A stretch of DNA of 64,000 nt from Fusibacter ferrireducens (lineage in GTDB: Bacteria; Bacillota; Clostridia; Peptostreptococcales; Acidaminobacteraceae), in contig NZ_JADKNH010000018.1 of NCBI RefSeq assembly GCF_015352425.1, positions 25,660 through 89,659 of the forward strand. The letters run 5' to 3'. Both the position numbers and the translations under genes were made by a program. Of this stretch, positions 47,436 to 55,439 are shown one piece after another (the stretch's first letter is position 1; each line of letters begins with the position of its first letter). The notes under the pieces are model-generated. The model had not been told where the DNA came from. It searched no databases and worked only from the letters and a program-made list of their open reading frames with translations.

Positions 47436-48170
47436 TTACATATTTTTTATTCTTTGTGTTGAATGAAGCGTCAGCATGAACAAGACTAAGGCATACACCA
47501 AAAGTACCGCCAAAGATTGATACTGGATTGGATCTCCATAAGAAATCGCTCGGAGCAAGCCACTTGCATGTGGCAAGGGTAAAAAGTTGATAAAAGTTTG
47601 TGCCACCTTAGGCACTTTTTCAAGCGGGAAAAAGGTATTACATAAAAATGTCATTGGCATAATCACAAATGTTGAGAATCGACTGATATCCGAATGTGTC
47701 TTTGCAATCATAGAAGCAAGCACTCCCAATGAGGAAAAAACAATGCCATTAAGCAACATCACTAAGAAAAAAAGCGGCGTCACTCTTACAACATTTTGAA
47801 AAGGCATAACGATAATCAAAAGCAAAACACCTGCATACATGCCCCTGATAGCGCCTCCAATAATCTGCCCCACTAGATACTGCCACCATGGTGTGGGAGA
47901 TATAATGATTTGCTTGAAAGATTTTTCAAATAATCTTTGGATATTTAACGATGTCCCCACAGAGGAATAACTGGTATTCATCGTGGAAAGTGCAATAATG
48001 CCTGGAATTAAAAAAAGAATGTAGGGATGACCGTTTACCAGACGATCGCCTAACCCCCAACCAAAGGCGATTAAATAGAGGATTGGACTGATAATCGCCG
48101 CGGTTGTTATCTTAATCCATTCGTACTTAAATTCCACATATTTTTCCCATAAAACACATACAATGCCCAT
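47436..48170 (-). CDS. ABC-2 type transporter permease
   Basis: A 244-residue membrane protein with six hydrophobic segments and the conserved ABC-2 signature region (PHASGLLRAISYGDP near the C-terminus). Such permeases export polysaccharide, drugs or lipids. Its ATG overlaps the TGA of the ATPase gene by one base (TGATG), so the two are coupled. It is the second gene under the cobalamin riboswitch. Confidence 0.9.
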   Translation of the reverse strand: MGIVCVLWEKYVEFKYEWIKITTAAIISPILYLIAFGWGLGDRLVNGHPYILFLIPGIIALSTMNTSYSSVGTSLNIQRLFEKSFKQIIISPTPWWQYLVGQIIGGAIRGMYAGVLLLIIVMPFQNVVRVTPLFFLVMLLNGIVFSSLGVLASMIAKTHSDISRFSTFVIMPMTFLCNTFFPLEKVPKVAQTFINFLPLPHASGLLRAISYGDPIQYQSLAVLLVYALVLFMLTLHSTQRIKNM

Positions 48171-49018
48171 CAGCTTATTTCAACCCCACTTTCTGATATT
48201 TTCACAAAGACATCTTCAAGGGAAGTGCTTCTGATATTAATGCGGTTCTCAATTGTAGAGGCAAATGCCAATGCCATCTCTTTATTTTCGAAATAGTAAC
48301 TCTTCGTGACATTGCCATCAAATACATCCACTGAAAATTCGCCTAACTCCATAATCAATTTTCGAGGATTCTCCAGTCGCACAATCTCCCCACTGCGCAT
48401 CATCGCAACACGGTGGCACAACGCCTCTGCTTCTTCAATATAGTGCGTCGTCAGCATAATCGTTAGGCCTTCTTCATTAAGTTTTCTGAGCAAATCCCAC
48501 ATTTGCCTTCTAAACATGAGGTCTAGTCCTGCAGTTGGCTCATCTAAAAAAATAATCTCAGGTTCAGTTAAAAGTGCTCTGCAAAGCATGAGTTTTCGCT
48601 TCATCCCCCCAGAAAGCTTTCTCACAATTTTTTTGCGGTGTTTAACCAGATCACATACCTCTAACAATTCATCACTTCGACTTCGAATGCGCTTGATTGG
48701 CATCCCGTGTAATCTCCCTTGAAGTTCCATAATTTGATTTAGATTCATATCTGATCTCAAAGAGTACTCTTGTGTCACCAGCGAAAACTTCTTTTTCAAG
48801 TCAACGCGATGTCTTTCAAGTTTTTGCCCTGAGATCATAATCTCGCCTTGTGTTGGCAAAAGCAATGTGGTCATCATTTCAATCATTGTTGTCTTACCCG
48901 CACCATTGGGACCAAGCAATCCAAAAAACTCACCCTTTTCAACATGCATATTCACACTTTTTACAGCAGGTTCCGTTTGGCTTGGATAGGATTTGGTCAG
49001 GTTCCTAAGTTCAATCAT
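48170..49018 (-). CDS. ABC-2 type transporter ATP-binding protein
   Basis: A 282-residue ATPase of the DrrA/CcmA type. Walker A (GPNGAGKTTMIEM), signature (RKLSGGMKRKLML), Walker B (EIIFLDEPTAGLD) and the switch His (LTTHYIEEAEAL) are all present. Its start is joined by TAATG to the stop of a 12-codon leader ORF. A cobalamin riboswitch with a downstream terminator lies in its leader, an unusual control for an exporter of this class. Confidence 0.93.
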   Translation of the reverse strand: MIELRNLTKSYPSQTEPAVKSVNMHVEKGEFFGLLGPNGAGKTTMIEMMTTLLLPTQGEIMISGQKLERHRVDLKKKFSLVTQEYSLRSDMNLNQIMELQGRLHGMPIKRIRSRSDELLEVCDLVKHRKKIVRKLSGGMKRKLMLCRALLTEPEIIFLDEPTAGLDLMFRRQMWDLLRKLNEEGLTIMLTTHYIEEAEALCHRVAMMRSGEIVRLENPRKLIMELGEFSVDVFDGNVTKSYYFENKEMALAFASTIENRINIRSTSLEDVFVKISESGVEIS

Positions 49019-49056
49019 TATGGATTCCTCCTCTTAAACTTCATTTTAAACTTCAT
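49018..49056 (-). CDS. 12-codon leader ORF coupled to the exporter ATPase
   Basis: A minus-strand ORF of 12 codons (MKFKMKFKRRNP) has GGGGG nine bases before its ATG and ends with TAATG, where the stop shares a base with the ATPase start. Its AGGAGG-containing codons (Arg-Arg) are also the ribosome site of the ATPase. An internal 12-base tandem repeat (ATGAAGTTTAAA) makes up most of it. It may allow translational coupling; whether the peptide itself matters is unknown. Confidence 0.45.
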   Translation of the reverse strand: MKFKMKFKRRNP

Positions 49057-49138
49057 TTCTTTAATCCCCCATAACATCATCGATTTATTATGTAGGCTAC
49101 AGCTCAAAGTTATTTTATAAAATGTTGTTGCTTTAACC

Positions 49139-49176
49139 CAAAAAAAACCGTCAACACAAAAATTGCATTGACGGTT
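49139..49176 (-). terminator. Expression-platform terminator of the cobalamin riboswitch
   Basis: On the minus strand AACCGTCAA (49168-49176 arm) pairs with TTGACGGTT (49146-49154) and is followed by at least seven T. It lies between the riboswitch aptamer and the exporter genes, so ligand-dependent transcription termination is the likely mechanism. Confidence 0.85.
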
Positions 49177-49204
49177 ATCAACAAAGCTCTATTTGTCTTA
49201 CAAG

Positions 49205-49340
49205 GAGACTACACCATCGAAATAAGTATCCTGACTTTGCTTCAACGCTCCCCTCGCCTTCCCAGTTTCCCAGTGACATAATAAGGTTCACTCTGCATTA
49301 CAGTGGCCGTACCGTTCATGATTCACACATGATTCCATAA
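49205..49340 (-). ncRNA. Cobalamin riboswitch aptamer
   Basis: Read on the minus strand the segment carries the ordered conserved blocks of the cobalamin (RF00174-type) riboswitch: GGAATCATGTGTGAATC, then ACGGTACGGCCACTGTAA (B12-box core CCACTGTAA), then CACTGGGAAACTGGGAAGGC, then GAAGC and AGTCAGGATAC (49225-49236). The order, spacing of about 136 bases, and the terminator that follows support the call. The outer P1 stem is weak by eye. It controls an ABC-2 exporter rather than the usual B12 uptake or synthesis genes. Confidence 0.88.
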
Positions 49341-49399
49341 TTTCAATTGAATTTTATTTAATTTTTGAGTCAAGACCCCATCCAGAAAACAAATCACTA

Positions 49400-50533
49400 T
49401 TAATTGCCAAAGTATGCACTTGCCACCTTTAGGCTTTCAATAATTGGAATTTGCTGTGGACATTTGGGTTCACAGGCGCCACATGCAACACAGTTGCTTG
49501 CTTTTGCCTCAGGTTTCAACATGCTTTGATAACTGCTGTTGACGCCCTCAAAATTGTTGAACATGTTCCCCCTATTGTACAGCGCAAACACTCTTGGAAT
49601 CTCAACGCCCTGTGGACAAGGCATACAATACTTGCAATCTGTACATGGAATTTGAACTTTTTTATTATAAGCTTCTCTCACTTTTGCGATCATAGCTTGG
49701 TCTTCTTCTGTTAACGTATTCGCCTCTAGACGATCTGCTATTTCCAGATTTTCTTTGAGTTGCTCCAAATTGGACATGCCACTTAAAACCACTTTTACAT
49801 TTTCAAAGTTGGCGATATAACGTAAAGACCATTCCACTGGCGACCATTTTCTTGACGATTGATTCCAAAGTTCTATGATATCATCTGAAGGCGTTGCGAG
49901 CATACCGCCCTTTAGGGGTTCCATGACAATCATAGGGACGCCCAATGCCTCTGCAAGTTTAACGCCTCTCAGACCCGATTGCTCGTTAATATCCATATAG
50001 TTAAACTGAATCATACAGACATCCCAATTATACGCTTTAATGATTTCCTCAAAAGCTTCATAATCATCGTGGAACGAAAAACCAATGTGTTTGATTTTGC
50101 CTTTTGCTTTCATTTTATCAATTTCATTGAAAATATCTATTTTCTTATAGGTTTCCCATCTCTTTTTATCTAATGCATGTAATAAATAAATATCTAAAGC
50201 ATCCACTTGCAATTTTTCAAGTTGTTCATCTAAATATTTCTCAAAATCACTTGGCTGTTCCATGAGCCAACTCGGTGCCTTGGTAATCAGGGTTACCTTT
50301 TCTCTATAACCGTCTTTTAAAGCTTTTCCTACAATGCGTTCACTGTTGCCGCCATGATAGGGATATGCTGTGTCAATATAGTTTACGTCGTGGTCTATTG
50401 CATATCGAATCAATTCAATTGCGCTCTGCTCATCAATTTGCTCTGAATTCCCATCTACAATCGGTAATCTCATACAACCTAGACCAAGCACAGAAGCCTT
50501 GATGTTTGTTCTTCCAATCTCTCTAAATTTCAT
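49400..50533 (-). CDS. Aldo/keto reductase with C-terminal 4Fe-4S ferredoxin-like domain
   Basis: A 377-residue oxidoreductase: an aldo/keto reductase barrel (about 1-285) with the catalytic Asp-Tyr pair in DTAYPYHGG and the Lys/His of the tetrad downstream, followed by a ferredoxin-like tail with Cys motifs CTDCKYCMPCP and CVACGACEPKCP. This two-part form is common in anaerobes; electrons may pass to or from ferredoxin. Substrate is unknown. Confidence 0.92.
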   Translation of the reverse strand: MKFREIGRTNIKASVLGLGCMRLPIVDGNSEQIDEQSAIELIRYAIDHDVNYIDTAYPYHGGNSERIVGKALKDGYREKVTLITKAPSWLMEQPSDFEKYLDEQLEKLQVDALDIYLLHALDKKRWETYKKIDIFNEIDKMKAKGKIKHIGFSFHDDYEAFEEIIKAYNWDVCMIQFNYMDINEQSGLRGVKLAEALGVPMIVMEPLKGGMLATPSDDIIELWNQSSRKWSPVEWSLRYIANFENVKVVLSGMSNLEQLKENLEIADRLEANTLTEEDQAMIAKVREAYNKKVQIPCTDCKYCMPCPQGVEIPRVFALYNRGNMFNNFEGVNSSYQSMLKPEAKASNCVACGACEPKCPQQIPIIESLKVASAYFGN

Positions 50534-50619
50534 GAAGCCTCCTCATTTTACAGTTCAAGTATTTCGATTTACGAAGTTTATAACTCTATTTTACCTTTTT
50601 AAAAGACCTCACGTCAATC

Positions 50620-51102
50620 TTAAAATGACCCCCTTAGTATTGAAGCATTTAGATCTGAGTCCAGTATAATCCAATCCTTATTGTATTTCTTGCGAATCAA
50701 ATCTAAAAGGCCTTCACCGATTTCTCTTATTACCGATTCAGGCAGGATCACCTCTCCAGCTGGCTCCACAATCAGATGAATTTCTGTACAATATTCTGTC
50801 TTCTGAATGCAATTCATGCGATAGAAAACAAATTTACAGGGCTGTATAAATTTTTGAGAGCTATCCGAGTTTATAGGCGTTATTTCAATTGAACCACTCC
50901 AGACAACAGGCTCTACGCTCTCATTCAAATCCCCTAATTGCGACAGTTCCGCGCATAAAAGTCCACTCGCAGTTTCCACTTCAAAGTGATCTTCCCGAAA
51001 AACAGCCCCCCATTTTTCCATTTTATCTTTTCGAGTCAAACAGCGATAACCTTCGAAGAGATCACAGTTTAACCTTGTTTTCATTTTTATAAAATTTTTC
51101 AT
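50620..51102 (-). CDS. Unknown protein, possibly SRPBCC/START-like
   Basis: A 160-residue soluble protein from an ATG at 51102 (GGAGG ten bases upstream); the frame is open to 51132. The layout (LNCDLFEGYRCLTRKDKMEKWGA near the N-terminus, a long C-terminal helix VIREIGEGLLDLIRKKYN) resembles an AHSA1/START-like beta-sheet wrapped around a helix, but this is a guess. It lies downstream of a promoter and a structured leader (51199-51285). Confidence 0.7.
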   Translation of the reverse strand: MKNFIKMKTRLNCDLFEGYRCLTRKDKMEKWGAVFREDHFEVETASGLLCAELSQLGDLNESVEPVVWSGSIEITPINSDSSQKFIQPCKFVFYRMNCIQKTEYCTEIHLIVEPAGEVILPESVIREIGEGLLDLIRKKYNKDWIILDSDLNASILRGSF

Positions 51103-51198
51103 CGCACATTCACCTCCAAATACTGAATTCATTATATCACGAATCTATTTAAGGTTGATTAAAGAATGTAAAAGAAAAGACATAGGATTATTAAATAT

Positions 51199-51262
51199 AT
51201 CATCACCTGTAAGGCGATCCACAGCGCCAGCGAGGACTTTAGCCTGAAAGGTGGTTATATAG
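51199..51262 (-). other. Structured leader of the 160-residue unknown gene
   Basis: On the minus strand an imperfect long-range stem (CACCT...AGGC with GCCT...AGGTG) encloses about 26 bases including TAAAGTCCTCGCTGGCG. Just upstream TTGACA at 51276-51281 (on the minus strand) and TATATAAC near 51252-51260 form a promoter-like pair. The structure could be a small leader RNA. It does not match any riboswitch I know well. Confidence 0.4.
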
Positions 51263-51284
51263 GTGGGGGGTTTCTTGTGTCAAG

Positions 51285-51318
51285 CAAAAAAGGCGATCCC
51301 CAATAAGAGATCGCCTTT
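51285..51318 (-). terminator. Terminator after nifJ
   Basis: AAAGGCGATC (51289-51298) pairs with GATCGCCTTT (51309-51318); on the minus strand it runs into a T-tract. It lies about 42 bases beyond the nifJ stop. Confidence 0.88.
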
Positions 51319-51360
51319 AATATTAAATGTTCTATTGATTAATTAATTTAACTGAGTCGA

Positions 51361-54300
51361 TTAATACTCCATTTTCGCCATTCTCACATATCCTTCGTAA
51401 CGTTCTTTAGCTTGCTTTTCAGCTGTTGCAAAGAGTTCTTCTGCGATTTCTGGGAATTGTGTTTTAAGTGAAGTATATCTTGTTTCAGCTAAGATGAAAT
51501 CTTGGAAGCTTTCAGTTGGTTCTTTGGAATCCAAGAAGAATGGATTTTTACCCTCTTCTTTAACTCTTGGATCAAATCTCCATAAATGCCAGTATCCTGA
51601 ATCTACAGCAGCTTTCATTCTTCTTTGAGCTGTACCCATACCTGTCTTAATACCATGGTTGATACATGGTGCATAGCAGATGATTAGAGATGGGCCATCA
51701 TAGCTTTCAGCTTCATGAAGTACTTTTAAGAAATGTGCTTGATTCGCACCCATAGATACTTGTGCAACATAGATGTAACCGTAAGTTGTTGCGATCATAC
51801 CTAAGTCTTTTTTCTTAGCACGTTTACCAGATGCCGCAAATTTAGCAACTGCAGAAACTGGAGTTGATTTAGACGCTTGTCCACCAGTGTTTGAGTAAAC
51901 TTCTGTATCAAATACAAGAACGTTTAAGTTTTCACCGCTTGCAAGAACATGATCAAGTCCACCGTAACCGATGTCATAAGACCAGCCATCACCACCGACG
52001 ATCCATACAGAACGTTTAACGAGGTAATCTGAATTATCCGCTGCATATTGTAATGCCGCTTTTGCAGTAGCATCTGTTACATTATTATTTGCAAGAACAG
52101 CTAAAATATCAGCTGCAGCAGCTTTTGAAGCTTCTACATCTTCCATACCCGCTAGCCATGCTTTGAAAGGTGCTTTAACTGCATCGTCAATTGTGTCTAA
52201 TTCGACAAGTGCTTCAAAGTTTTCTTTCATTGCATTTCTAATCGTTTTCACAGCAACTGCCATACCATAACCATACTCAGCATTATCTTCGAATAAAGAG
52301 TTCGCCCAAGCTGGTCCTTTGCCTTCTGCATTTTTAGTATAAGGTGTAGATGGTGCTGATCCACCCCAGATTGAAGAACAACCTGTAGCATTAGCGATCA
52401 TCATTCTATCACCGTATAATTGCGTTACAGCTTTCATATATGGTGTTTCACCACAACCTGCACAAGCGCCTGAGAACTCGAATAGAGGCTGTGCAAATTG
52501 AGAACCTTTTACAGTTGTAAGAGGCATTTTATCTGATTTAACTGGCAAGCCTACAACATAATTCCAGTTAGGAGATTGTGCTTCAACTTGTGTTTCAATT
52601 GGTTTCATAACTAATGCTTTTGTTTTAGAAGGACAAACATCCGCACAGTTTCCACAACCTGTACAGTCATATGGAGAAACTTGAATTTTGTAGCTCAAGC
52701 CTTCAAGACCTTTACCCAAAGCTTTCTTAGTTTCTAATGTGCTTGGCGCAGCAGCAACTTCTTCTTCTGTTAATAAGAAAGGTCTGATTGCAGCATGTGG
52801 ACAAACATAAGAACATTGGTTACATTGGATACAGTTGTCGATTTGCCATTCTGGTACATTTACTGCAATACCACGTTTTTCGTAAGCTGCAGTACCGTGA
52901 TCAAATGAACCATCTTCAATGCCTTTAAATGTGCTAACAGGTAGATCATCACCTTTTTGTGCATTGATCGGTCTCAAGATATTTTGAATAAATGAAGGTT
53001 CGCCTTTAGCTTCAACAGCAACGCCTTCTTTAGCGTCAGCCCAATCTGCTGGCACATTAATTTTAACAAGGTTTTCTATACCTGCATCAACTGCTTTGTA
53101 GTTAAGCTCAACAATTGATTTACCTTTTTTACCATACGATTTCTCAATAGCTTCTTTTAAGTACTCAACTGCTTTATCAATATCGATTACTTTAGCAAGT
53201 TTGAAAAATGCCGCTTGCATGATCATGTTGATTCTATTGCCTAAACCAATATTTTCAGCAAGGCTAGTTGCATTGATTGTATAGAAGGCAATATCATTTT
53301 TAGCAATATAACGTTTCATTTCAGCTGGCAATAATGCATTGACTTCTTCAACACTCCATTTACAGTTAAGAACGAAAGCGCCACCTTTTTTGAGGCCTTT
53401 TAATAAATCATATTGATATACATAAGATTGATTATGACAAGCCACATAATCCGCTTCATTGATTAAATAAGTGGATCTAATTGGGTTTTTACCAAATCTT
53501 AAATGCGATACAGTGATACCACCAGATTTTTTAGAATCATATGAGAAGTAACCTTGCGCATAAAGATCTGTTTTATCTCCGATGATTTTGATCGCACTTT
53601 TGTTAGCGCCAACAGTACCATCTGATCCAAGACCCCAGAATTTACATCTGATTGTGCCTTCTGTTTCAGCAACGATTTCCTCAGTCACGTCTAAAGAAAG
53701 ATTAGTGACATCATCTTTAATCGCCAATGTAAAATCGTTTGCTGGTTTTGCTTCTTTAAGTTCATCAAATACTCTTTTAATATGTGATGGTGTTGTATCT
53801 TTTGAACCAAGACCGTAACGACCACCCACAATCACAGGCGCATTTTCTACATCGTAGAACATTGCTCTGATATCTTTATATAATGGTTCTCCATCAGAAC
53901 CTGGCTCTTTTGTTCTGTCAAGTACTGCAATTTTCTTAACAGATGCTGGTAAAACATCGAAGAAGTATTTTGGTGCCCAAGGTCTATAAAGTCTTACTTT
54001 AATCATACCAACTTTTTCACCTTTAGCCATTAAATAGTCGATTGTTTCTTCAGCAGCTTCCACTACAGATCCCATTGCAACAATAATTCTTTCTGCATCT
54101 GGTGCACCATAGTAGTTAAATAATTTATATTCTCTACCAGTCGCTTTACTGATTTCATTCATGTAACCTTCTACAATTGCTGGAACCGCATTGTAGAATG
54201 TGTTAGATGCTTCTCTTGCTTGGAAGAAAATATCTGGGTTTTGTGCAGTTCCTCTAGTTACTGGATGCTCAGGGCTTAATGCATTCTTTCTGAAAGCTTT

Positions 54301-54903
54301 AATCGCATCATGATCCACTAACTTATCAAATACATCGTAATCAATTACTTCAATTTTTTGAACTTCATGTGAAGTTCTGAAGCCATCAAAGAAATGTAAG
54401 AAAGGTACTCTTGACTTGATTGCAGTTAAATGAGCAACCCCACCAAGATCCATTACTTCTTGAACCGATCCAGAAGCGAGCATTGCAAAACCAGTTTGTC
54501 TTGCTGCCATAACGTCTGAATGATCTCCAAAAATTGATAAAGCATGAGATGCAAGTGCTCTTGCACTAACATGAAAAACGCCTGGCAATAACTCACCAGC
54601 AATTTTGTACATATTAGGAATCATTAATAATAGTCCCTGAGATGCTGTGAACGTAGTCGTTAAAGCACCTGCTTGCAAGGAACCGTGAACTGCACCTGAA
54701 GCACCACCTTCAGATTGAAGTTCAGATACCAATACTTTTTGTCCAAAAATGTTTTTCTTTCCATTTGCCGCCCATTCATCTACAAACTCAGCCATGTTTG
54801 AAGATGGAGTGATCGGGTAGATTGCAGCAACATCAGTAAATGCATAGGATACCCACGCAGCAGCTGTGTTACCATCCATGGTTTTCATAACTTTTTTACC
54901 CAT
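51361..54903 (-). CDS. nifJ: Pyruvate:ferredoxin (flavodoxin) oxidoreductase
   Basis: A 1180-residue single-chain PFOR, converting pyruvate and CoA to acetyl-CoA, CO2 and reduced ferredoxin. The N-terminal thiamine-binding and gamma-type domains (YPITPSSNMAEFVDEW onward), the two 4Fe-4S sets (CIQCNQCSYVCP near residue 690 and CTGCGNCADVCP near 745), and the C-terminal TPP domain (GCAGCGETPY, GGDGWSYDIG) are present in order. Start is supported by GGAGG. A sigma-A-like promoter (TTGACA / TATACT, 18-bp spacer) lies at 54944-54973. It is the main route for pyruvate in an anaerobic fermenter. Confidence 0.97.
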   Translation of the reverse strand: MGKKVMKTMDGNTAAAWVSYAFTDVAAIYPITPSSNMAEFVDEWAANGKKNIFGQKVLVSELQSEGGASGAVHGSLQAGALTTTFTASQGLLLMIPNMYKIAGELLPGVFHVSARALASHALSIFGDHSDVMAARQTGFAMLASGSVQEVMDLGGVAHLTAIKSRVPFLHFFDGFRTSHEVQKIEVIDYDVFDKLVDHDAIKAFRKNALSPEHPVTRGTAQNPDIFFQAREASNTFYNAVPAIVEGYMNEISKATGREYKLFNYYGAPDAERIIVAMGSVVEAAEETIDYLMAKGEKVGMIKVRLYRPWAPKYFFDVLPASVKKIAVLDRTKEPGSDGEPLYKDIRAMFYDVENAPVIVGGRYGLGSKDTTPSHIKRVFDELKEAKPANDFTLAIKDDVTNLSLDVTEEIVAETEGTIRCKFWGLGSDGTVGANKSAIKIIGDKTDLYAQGYFSYDSKKSGGITVSHLRFGKNPIRSTYLINEADYVACHNQSYVYQYDLLKGLKKGGAFVLNCKWSVEEVNALLPAEMKRYIAKNDIAFYTINATSLAENIGLGNRINMIMQAAFFKLAKVIDIDKAVEYLKEAIEKSYGKKGKSIVELNYKAVDAGIENLVKINVPADWADAKEGVAVEAKGEPSFIQNILRPINAQKGDDLPVSTFKGIEDGSFDHGTAAYEKRGIAVNVPEWQIDNCIQCNQCSYVCPHAAIRPFLLTEEEVAAAPSTLETKKALGKGLEGLSYKIQVSPYDCTGCGNCADVCPSKTKALVMKPIETQVEAQSPNWNYVVGLPVKSDKMPLTTVKGSQFAQPLFEFSGACAGCGETPYMKAVTQLYGDRMMIANATGCSSIWGGSAPSTPYTKNAEGKGPAWANSLFEDNAEYGYGMAVAVKTIRNAMKENFEALVELDTIDDAVKAPFKAWLAGMEDVEASKAAAADILAVLANNNVTDATAKAALQYAADNSDYLVKRSVWIVGGDGWSYDIGYGGLDHVLASGENLNVLVFDTEVYSNTGGQASKSTPVSAVAKFAASGKRAKKKDLGMIATTYGYIYVAQVSMGANQAHFLKVLHEAESYDGPSLIICYAPCINHGIKTGMGTAQRRMKAAVDSGYWHLWRFDPRVKEEGKNPFFLDSKEPTESFQDFILAETRYTSLKTQFPEIAEELFATAEKQAKERYEGYVRMAKMEY

Positions 54904-54943
54904 TGAAAAATAGCCTCCTTTAATCCATATTGATTACAAAAAC

Positions 54944-54973
54944 AGTATAGTATACAAAATACATAACTGTCAA
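54944..54973 (-). promoter_or_regulatory. nifJ promoter
   Basis: On the minus strand TTGACA (54968-54973) and TATACT (54944-54949) are separated by 18 bases, about 40 bases before the nifJ start. A second TATACT overlaps in register five bases upstream. Confidence 0.75.
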
Positions 54974-55221
54974 TTCATAAGAGCATCCACTTATATGAGG
55001 TTTTGTGAACCAATTATCAAATTGTACAAGATCATTATATAAAAGTTTTGATTCAATGTAAACCTTATAAAATAAGGTAAATCACTTAAAAACTTACACA
55101 AATTATCCCTACAATATCGCTCGGATATTTCGAGTTCATCCTCTGACTCATTTAAGTGCTTCTTGACCGTTTTACACAAATATACTATAACACAATTATA
55201 CCACCTTTGTATTTTGTATAC
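54950..55221. repeat. Paired operator-like inverted repeats between nifJ and fprA
   Basis: GTATACAAAATAC at 54950-54962 and its exact reverse complement GTATTTTGTATAC at 55209-55221 lie 246 bases apart, facing outward toward each gene. The copy near fprA holds the perfect palindrome TTGTATACAA (55215-55224). The arrangement suggests two sites for one regulator of both genes; the regulator is unknown. Confidence 0.5.
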
Positions 55222-55439
55222 AATCTTCAAGTGTTTCTTTTTTATGAGTTTTTTTGACTATTTTTCTATATCCACATTTTCGCCTTATTTTTGACAAAGT
55301 AATCACAATTAAAGGGGTGATCTTTTTCAATTTTTATTTTATAATAGAAGCAACATATAATATAATGTCTGACTTTAGAACTTATTATACAATAGAACTG
55401 ATAAGTCTAATCAACCAAATTAAATTACGAGGTGAAACT

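Larger units (their letters stand above)
54904..55439. other. nifJ-fprA divergent intergenic region
   Basis: A 536-base AT-rich stretch between divergent genes. It contains the nifJ promoter (54944-54973) and a perfect 13-bp inverted pair GTATACAAAATAC (54950-54962) / GTATTTTGTATAC (55209-55221), each within a motif that repeats for 16 bases on opposite strands. The first overlaps the -10 region of nifJ. A 79-codon minus frame (54991-55230) spans the middle but has no ribosome site and is not called. The fprA promoter is probably near 55330-55400. Confidence 0.65.

Noticed and set aside
49054..49056. ATG at 49054-49056 as the start of a longer exporter ATPase
   Set aside because: Its frame ends after 12 codons at the TAATG junction, so it is a separate leader ORF, not an N-terminal extension.
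51199..51262. Glycine riboswitch
   Set aside because: Only a short block resembles it (CTTTCAGGCTAAAG); the upstream half and the tandem aptamer layout are missing, and no glycine gene follows.
54991..55230. 79-codon minus-strand frame between nifJ and fprA
   Set aside because: It lacks a ribosome site, overlaps the inverted operator-like repeat and reads as AT-rich intergenic DNA.
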